DNA of 10,695 nt from Nitrososphaeria archaeon. Lineage in GTDB: Archaea > Thermoproteota > Nitrososphaeria > Conexivisphaerales > UBA164. Positions within the stretch are counted from its first letter, which is position 1. Every line of letters starts with the position of its first letter. The stretch spans positions 1 through 10,695 of the forward strand of contig JARVJW010000042.1 in assembly GCA_029775955.1 (NCBI GenBank), given 5' to 3'. Under the pieces are notes generated by a model, which had not been told where the DNA came from, did not search any database, and worked only from the letters and a program-made list of their open reading frames with translations. This document shows, piece after piece, positions 6,678 through 10,695 of this stretch. The position numbers were made by a program, and so were the translations under genes.

Positions 6678-7366
6678 ATGCCCATTGATATGTCCTGGCA
6701 CGACTATAACGAAGCATTAGTAGAAAGGGAAGCATGATCCTGTACTCCTGGAAGGAGGAGCCGCGAGAGATGAACGGCAGCAACAAGGTAGGTTCGTGTA
6801 CCCGGATTCGTACATCGAATTCCTGTCATTCCTAAAGGTTGGCCTTGACATCTACAGGGGATTACCAGGTCGCTCTCCTAATACATTAAACCCATGCAGG
6901 AGGTACACTTTACTCAAATAAGGATGCTGTCCATGGTGAGGAAAAGGAAGTTAGGGCCGATCACGGCTACAAATGACAAGGAGGGACCATAGTTGTGGAC
7001 TCGGCATATCCACCACAAAGAAGGGCCCCTATATAGAGCAGATGTGGAAGAAGTTCATCAAGCTGCACATAATGGCCGATAGGAAGGGCAAGGTGGTCGG
7101 GTTCAGGGTCACCTCTGAAAGGACAGGCAATACCAAGAAGTTCGTGCCCCTCGTAAAGGAAGTAGTGAGGAAGAAAGGGAACATAGGCCTAAGCCGCCTA
7201 CGACTCAAAGAAGGAGCAGCTGGGCATAGAGCCGGCCATAAACCTGAGGAATGCTGTAGCCAACTCTGAGGGGTCCTATGCTAGGAAGCGGGAGGTCTTT
7301 AACAGGCTAGGACGTGAGGGATGGAAGCGGGCTAAGGAATATTGGGGTGAAAACAAAGTTAAATGA
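6678..7366 (+). pseudogene. DDE (IS5-like) transposase, N-terminal and central remnant
   Basis: This is a disrupted transposase reading left to right, opposite to all neighbouring host genes. Pieces in order: MPIDMSWHDYNEALVERE (from 6678, then a stop); GRFVYPDSYIEFLSFLKVGL (about 6798-6857); KPMQEVHFTQIRMLSMVRKR and LGPITATNDKEGP (about 6890-6986); the first catalytic aspartate in IVVDS; STTKKGPYIEQMWKKFIKLH and MADRKGKVVGFRVTSERTG (to about 7200); and AYDSKKEQLGIEPAIN through WKRAKEYWG, with a second acidic site in the AYDSK block, ending in TGA 7364-7366. At least four frame changes are needed. The C-terminal catalytic glutamate region is absent. The longest unbroken piece (6973-7269) is only a fragment and should not be taken as a gene. 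Not functional. Confidence 0.8.
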
Positions 7367-7505
7367 TGTGAAAAGTGAAGGTAATGCCTCAAGATATCAT
7401 AGAGCACCATTGTAAAAAGGAAGCATTTACTGATGAGGGTGTTTGATTGCATCCATGAAGCATGGGACAGACCATAACTTCTAAACGTTAACATAAATCA
7501 TAACC

Positions 7506-8834
7506 TTATATTAAAGATTTATTTTCTTGTATTATTTTTACACCCTCGCTGGCTAGAGCGTTCGCGTCCTTTCTCTTTGTGGACTGAGCAAAAACCCTGA
7601 ATACAGGCTCCGTCCCAGAGGGCCTGATCAGCAGCCACCTATGCTTACCCATGTAGACCTTTATTCCATCAAGTTTATTGATTTTATATCCTTTAAATGC
7701 CTCAGATACCTTTTCCATAACTTTTTGCTTTATTTCATCCTGACAACGCACTTCCCTCTTGATTAGGTAGAAAAATGGCACTTCCTTTGACAGTTCATTT
7801 AACGGTTTATTAAGGGAAAGCAACATGATGGTAGAATATATTGCATCACCATACATTAGTACCTTTGGCCAAATAAATTTGCCAGATTCTTCAATAGCAA
7901 AAACTGAATCCTTGTGCTTTCTTATTGATTCTGCAATTGATGGTGGACCAACTTTTGTGACTATTAATTTTCCGCCTGCAGATTTCACTGCTTCACTAAC
8001 GCTATCAGATGTATTTATAGTTGTTATGATTTTTCCGCCTTTTGTTACTGCGTGCGACGCAAATATTGCTCCAGTGACATCACCCCAGACTAACCTGCCG
8101 CTCTCGTCAATAAAGATGGCTCTGTCACCATCAGAATCAGTTGCAATCCCAAGTGCTTCTGATTTACGACGAACAAGTGAAATTACCTCACTTAAATGAG
8201 CTGGAATGGGGCTTGGTAGTCTATTTGGAAAATTATATAATGGTAATTTATTTATCACAGTATGGTTTAATCCAAGGTCAGAAAAAACTAGTTGAGCAAG
8301 CGGACCAATGGTGCCGTTGCCGGCGTCAAAAATTATGTTTCCACTGTGAATTTTTGGGGCATCTCTCCTGATGCTTGTAAGATAAGTGTCTGAATAGTCA
8401 TAAAAAGTTTCATATTTTCCCATTTTAGTCCATGACAATTCACTTAGATTGCCTTTTCTATACACTTTCTCAACTGATTCACTATCAGCTGGCCCAAGTT
8501 CTCCAGTATCAGACAAAAAGAAAAGTATCCCTGTTATTGGAGGTGGAGTGTGGCTGCCGGTTACCGAAATGGCCGAATCATATTTCAGCTCCCTCATTAT
8601 TCTTATGGTTACCGGGGTTGGTGAAATTCCAAGATCTACTACATTTACCCCTGATGAAAGGAGAGCAGACGTAACAGCCATGGCTACTGGCACACTTTGT
8701 GCCCTATTATCTCGCCCTATGGTTAGGCTATTTATATGGTACACCTTTACAAAGGCTTGAGTTATTTTATATGCAAATGTCGGCGTTAGGGTACTGTTTA
8801 TAAAGCCCCTGACACCTGAAGTTCCAAATATCAT
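7506..8834 (-). CDS. glmM: Phosphoglucosamine/phosphomannomutase (alpha-D-phosphohexomutase)
   Basis: This cytosolic enzyme moves phosphate between C6 and C1 of a hexose or hexosamine, supplying UDP-GlcNAc or GDP-mannose precursors for glycans. About 442 residues, the normal length, with all four domains. It opens with FGTSGVRGF. The phosphoserine loop is VTGSHTPPPITG (Ser about 94), a variant of the common TASHNPP. The metal loop is TDSDGDRAIF (about 231-240), the sugar-binding loop IEESGKF (about 313-319) and the phosphate loop RPSGTEPVFRVF (about 403-414). ATG 8834 is supported by a TATA box 27 nt upstream. Sequence alone does not separate glucosamine from mannose or glucose specificity, so the gene symbol is tentative. 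It converges on the transposase remnant and is preceded by a decayed tnpB. Confidence 0.9.
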   Translation of the reverse strand: MIFGTSGVRGFINSTLTPTFAYKITQAFVKVYHINSLTIGRDNRAQSVPVAMAVTSALLSSGVNVVDLGISPTPVTIRIMRELKYDSAISVTGSHTPPPITGILFFLSDTGELGPADSESVEKVYRKGNLSELSWTKMGKYETFYDYSDTYLTSIRRDAPKIHSGNIIFDAGNGTIGPLAQLVFSDLGLNHTVINKLPLYNFPNRLPSPIPAHLSEVISLVRRKSEALGIATDSDGDRAIFIDESGRLVWGDVTGAIFASHAVTKGGKIITTINTSDSVSEAVKSAGGKLIVTKVGPPSIAESIRKHKDSVFAIEESGKFIWPKVLMYGDAIYSTIMLLSLNKPLNELSKEVPFFYLIKREVRCQDEIKQKVMEKVSEAFKGYKINKLDGIKVYMGKHRWLLIRPSGTEPVFRVFAQSTKRKDANALASEGVKIIQENKSLI

Positions 8835-8855
8835 GACAGATATCGAATTATTGCC

Positions 8856-8865
8856 TTTAAAATAG
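8856..8865 (-). promoter_or_regulatory. TATA box of the phosphohexomutase gene
   Basis: The minus strand reads CTATTTTAAA, centred about 27 nt before ATG 8834, implying a leaderless transcript. The right end of the decayed tnpB element lies only about 14 bp further upstream, so sequences beyond the TATA/BRE area have been replaced by the element. Confidence 0.6.
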
Positions 8866-8878
8866 ATTTCCGTTATTA

Positions 8879-8935
8879 GTGAACTACTTACGTCTTAAGC
8901 AAGCCGTAGGCTTCTTGCTTCATAGGAACAGGCTT
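8879..8935 (-). ncRNA. Relic omega-RNA 3' end of the decayed tnpB element
   Basis: On the minus strand, AAGC-AAG-AAGCC-TAC-GGCTT-GCTT can fold as a 9-bp hairpin with a 3-nt bulge. It is followed by GTAGTTCAC, the family's right-end and scaffold-end signature. The next 20 bases (8878-8859), which would be the guide, contain the mutase TATA box. Whether it is transcribed cannot be told. Confidence 0.35.
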
Positions 8936-9784
8936 GCTTCGCAGTAGAGGCAGTTCCTCCACGTGCTGTTCTAGGCCCACAACAGAATGCTGCGCGCAGC
9001 ATCCCTGTCAAGGATGAGTCAAGACCGAATGCGTTAATCAGTAAGTTTCTTAAGAACCATTCAGAGTACTTCAATGTCGCTGGATTGATTACGCGCCCGC
9101 CACGCCTTTCTGCCCTGTAGGCAGTTGGCGAAGTTGTCCCCAAAAGTCCATTATTGCCGATGTGAGCGAATGTTTTTTTCACCATATTCTGAATCTTTAA
9201 AGACAATCAATTTGTTATCATTAATGAGCTTGTGAGTGAAGTCGTCCCTATGCCTCCTACCGTGCGCCATAGTTATATACGAACTTTCCCCCTGTTCTCT
9301 GAACATTTTTCTTGTGAGCGCCCTCTGCAGGTACTTGATACACTCAGCCGAATACGCAAATTCTAGTGTTCCGAGTGCTATGGTATTCAAGACACCTACG
9401 TCAATCGATTGAACCCTGCCACGGTTAATGCTATGAACCACTGGCCTATGTCACGTATGACAGTGAGCTCCTTTCCTTTCTATAGGTCGATGCAACTTGG
9501 CCTATCTTTGAAAGGTAAATTTTATTACCAATAATTTTGGACTGAGTATGTGTTTTCGTTTAGATTTTGCAACATCAAAAGGCTCCATATGCCTCAGCCG
9601 AAATGTAAATTCCTGCATAATACATTCAGAAATTTGTCGTTATGATATAATATGTGAGAGCTGTTCTACCGTCTGGACTTGTTTTTTACCCTGTAATCCA
9701 TAAGCCTGTTGTAAAGTGTCTGAGCCTACTTAGATAATAAACTGTCTCGCAAATGCTCAGGATAAAAACTTTGTTTTCTTTCAT
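8879..9784 (-). pseudogene. tnpB: Decayed tnpB of a second IS1341-like subfamily
   Basis: The stretch between the mutase and the kinase is one broken TnpB gene, reconstructed across frames: MKENKVF, then YPEHLRDSLLSK (stop) AQTLYNRLMDYRVKNK; KSKRKHILSPKL; GNKIYLSKIGQVASTYRKE; GKELTVIRDIGQWFIALTV; the RuvC-I motif VQSIDVGVLNTIALG with KYLQRALTRKMF and RDDFTHKLINDNKLIVF; then KIQNMVKKTFAHIGNN and YRAERRGGRVIN; and RuvC-III as DRDAARSIL near 9009-8983. The zinc-ribbon cysteines are degraded and about 300 bp of a full gene is missing. At least six frameshifts or stops. The minus strand ends with a stem (AAGCC/GGCTT) and GTAGTTCAC at 8879-8887, a right-end signature common in archaeal IS605-group elements and different from the one at 1593. 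It begins 17 bases after the kinase stop codon. Confidence 0.8.
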
Positions 9785-9800
9785 CCAAGTGGATTTAAAA

Positions 9801-10355
9801 TCATATCATAAATTTCTTCAGCTGCCTATAATCATGTATGTAACTTAACCAATCAACTTTATCAAAAATTAATGTTTTGCTTTTTAGGGCATTCCCTATT
9901 TTAGCAGCAGATATATATGGTGTTTCAAAAGTCACATCAACTTGCATTACTTTTTCTTTGCCCAACAGCTCTATGGCTTCTGCCAAGCATTTATCCACAA
10001 ATTCTGCCGTTAAATTTTCTCTTATTTGAATAAGTTCATAATTTCTTATTATATACCTATAGTAAAGCACAAATGGATTGCACCTGATGACTACAGCATT
10101 TATAACTTCTTCCTTATCTACTAGGCGTAGTGCATATGTGCCTGAAATTATATAGTTGCTGCTTAAGCTGTCAAATGCTTCTTTAGCCTTTTTTTCATTA
10201 ATTATAATTTCGTTGTTTATGTATCTTGCTGCATTGACACTAAGTAAAAAAGAACTGTATTCAAAAAATGGTATGCCTGTCATGCGGGAGAGGTCCGTAG
10301 CGATTGTCCTTTTACCAACAGCCGGGCATCCGGCTATAATTATGTGTTTTTTCAT
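9801..10355 (-). CDS. AK6/Fap7-type P-loop adenylate kinase
   Basis: This is a 184-residue nucleoside monophosphate kinase-like ATPase resembling AK6/Fap7, which in archaea and eukaryotes acts with uS11 (Rps14) in small-subunit rRNA maturation and has adenylate kinase activity. The P-loop is GCPAVGKRT (residues 9-17); GK-x-T rather than GKT is the pattern of adenylate kinases (GKGT). A segment YIISGTYALRLV replaces the usual GHxSH-type motif, then VVIRCNPFVLYYRYIIRNY matches the RC-P-L-RL-RGY lid block, and ENLTAEFVDKCLAEAIE and VMQVDVT match the conserved C-terminal part. The His of the NMP-binding motif seems replaced, so it is a divergent member. The start is ATG 10355, with no clear TATA box and only a weak GGTG 14 bases upstream. 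It stands alone, with tnpB elements on both sides. Confidence 0.75.
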   Translation of the reverse strand: MKKHIIIAGCPAVGKRTIATDLSRMTGIPFFEYSSFLLSVNAARYINNEIIINEKKAKEAFDSLSSNYIISGTYALRLVDKEEVINAVVIRCNPFVLYYRYIIRNYELIQIRENLTAEFVDKCLAEAIELLGKEKVMQVDVTFETPYISAAKIGNALKSKTLIFDKVDWLSYIHDYRQLKKFMI

Positions 10356-10411
10356 CTTCTACAACACCTATCTAATTTGCCTGTGTAAAGCTTCTTGTAT
10401 TATACATTGCA

Positions 10412-10695
10412 TCAACACAGGGTTCCGCTATCGACTGTAGATATATTCTGCCCACAAAATTTTTCCCATTTTACGTTGAAAATAGCATTTAAATTACCTA
10501 TCATAACTCTCTGATTAATAGGTAATTTATAAATAATCCTTCTGACATCCTCCCACCTAAGGCATGTGGGCTTCCCCTGTGCAATGTTTTCAGTTCCTCG
10601 ACACTGCTTGCGTTCCCTGTTGGAACGCATTGGCAAATATCTCCCTGAGCGTAAATTCGGGCAAGTCCTGCTTTTGAGCATATTTATGGCTGCAT
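10412..10695 (-). CDS. tnpB: TnpB C-terminal end of the second IS copy (partial)
   Basis: The frame enters from outside the window just after RuvC-III (AAINMLKSRTCPNLR) and matches the C-terminus of the copy at 1588 with changes such as Ala to Thr and Arg to Gly. The element's own sequence stops at 10543, but the frame has no stop there and runs through 130 bases of flanking DNA to a stop at 10412. The last 40 or so residues are therefore not TnpB. Whether this copy is full length or carries the same internal deletion cannot be seen. Confidence 0.6.
   Translation of the reverse strand, partial: AAINMLKSRTCPNLRSGRYLPMRSNRERKQCRGTENIAQGKPTCLRWEDVRRIIYKLPINQRVMIGNLNAIFNVKWEKFCGQNISTVDSGTLC
10490..10529. 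repeat. 12-bp perfect inverted repeat upstream of the AK6-like gene
   Basis: TAAATTACCTAT (10490-10501) and ATAGGTAATTTA (10518-10529) are perfect complements around a 16-base spacer. The site lies between the AK6-like gene and the second IS copy, 13 bp from the element end. It may be a dimeric protein-binding site or a transcript hairpin; the A/T-rich arms also resemble TATA boxes. No other explanation is visible in the 10356-10542 gap, which holds no convincing gene. Confidence 0.5.
10543..10695 (-). mobile_element. IS1341-like element, second copy, right end (partial)
   Basis: Within the window this copy shares 148 of 153 bases with 1593-1745, in the same orientation, including the CCCAC/GTGGG hairpin (10552-10556 with 10566-10570) and the terminal GGAGGATGTCA. 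Flanks differ from 10542 leftwards, which fixes the right boundary. The remainder lies beyond 10695. Confidence 0.85.

Noticed and set aside
6973..7269. 98-codon plus-strand frame as a stand-alone gene
   Set aside because: It is the longest unbroken piece of the frameshifted DDE transposase; its ends (CGLGI at the start and GLSRLRLKEGAAG onward) are out-of-frame readings of transposase sequence.
7367..7505. Short plus-strand frame starting MPQDIIEHHCKKEAF after the transposase remnant
   Set aside because: It is about 20 codons, with no promoter and no recognisable family; it may be further mobile-element debris, but nothing supports it.
7825..8199. 124-codon plus-strand frame inside the mutase
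   Set aside because: It is the antisense shadow of a well-supported phosphohexomutase gene.
8895..9206. 103-codon minus-strand frame as a hypothetical protein
   Set aside because: It is the RuvC-II to C-terminal part of the same broken tnpB; the RuvC-III motif lies in a different frame within it.
9151..9441. 96-codon minus-strand frame as a hypothetical protein
   Set aside because: It contains the TnpB RuvC-I motif SIDVGVLNTIAL and the following helices, with the rest of TnpB in other frames on both sides, so it is a pseudogene segment.
10356..10489. Possible tRNA or small RNA in the gap before AK6
   Set aside because: I looked for a cloverleaf, the TTC-containing T-loop and CCA-end patterns and found none.

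Overview
The window is archaeal. It encodes both subunits of DNA topoisomerase VI, a Dim2/Pno1-type two-KH protein, an AK6/Fap7-type kinase, an archaeal STAND-type ATPase and an archaeal phosphohexomutase. Four promoters look the same: an A/T-rich TATA box centred about 26-28 nt upstream of the start codon, with no room for a Shine-Dalgarno leader, so the transcripts are probably leaderless. The gene order KH - top6B - top6A is the euryarchaeal arrangement. The insertion-sequence types and leaderless promoters resemble Thermoplasmata, but as I recall the described Thermoplasmatales lack topoisomerase VI. I therefore leave the lineage open: a deeper Thermoplasmata relative or another euryarchaeal or DPANN-like archaeon.

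Layout, left to right. 1-249 is the C-terminal remnant of a DDE (IS5-like) transposase, ending at a terminal inverted repeat. 263-1585 (minus) is an APC-type permease. The IS200/IS605-group (IS1341-like) element at 1593-~2195 abuts its start codon and carries an open but internally deleted tnpB. 2211-5498 (minus) is a tightly packed operon: KH protein, Top6B, Top6A and a tiny two-helix membrane protein, with overlapping or nearly touching ends. 5556-6557 (minus) is a P-loop ATPase with its own promoter. 6603-7366 (plus) is the N-terminal and middle part of a second, frameshifted DDE transposase; its left inverted repeat matches the right repeat at 224-238. 7506-8834 (minus) is a phosphoglucosamine/phosphomannomutase. 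8879-9784 (minus) is a heavily frameshifted tnpB of a different IS1341-like subfamily, ending just before the mutase promoter. 9801-10355 (minus) is the AK6-like kinase. 10543-10695 is the 3' end of a second copy of the 1593 element, running off the window.

The cellular genes are housekeeping: DNA decatenation, small ribosomal subunit maturation (the KH protein and AK6 are both linked to 40S/30S biogenesis in their families) and activated amino-sugar or mannose supply. The space between them is filled by mobile-element debris from at least three families. All three tnpB-type copies lie on the minus strand, as do all the host genes. Two of them end exactly at the 5' border of a host gene (permease and mutase), so the sequence in the omega-RNA guide position is the start codon region or TATA box of the neighbour. 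Nearly identical direct-repeat element copies bracket the housekeeping block.

I found no tRNA, rRNA, CRISPR array or defence operon. The most interesting signals are the miniature in-frame tnpB, the guide-to-promoter geometry, and the small membrane protein coupled to topoisomerase VI.
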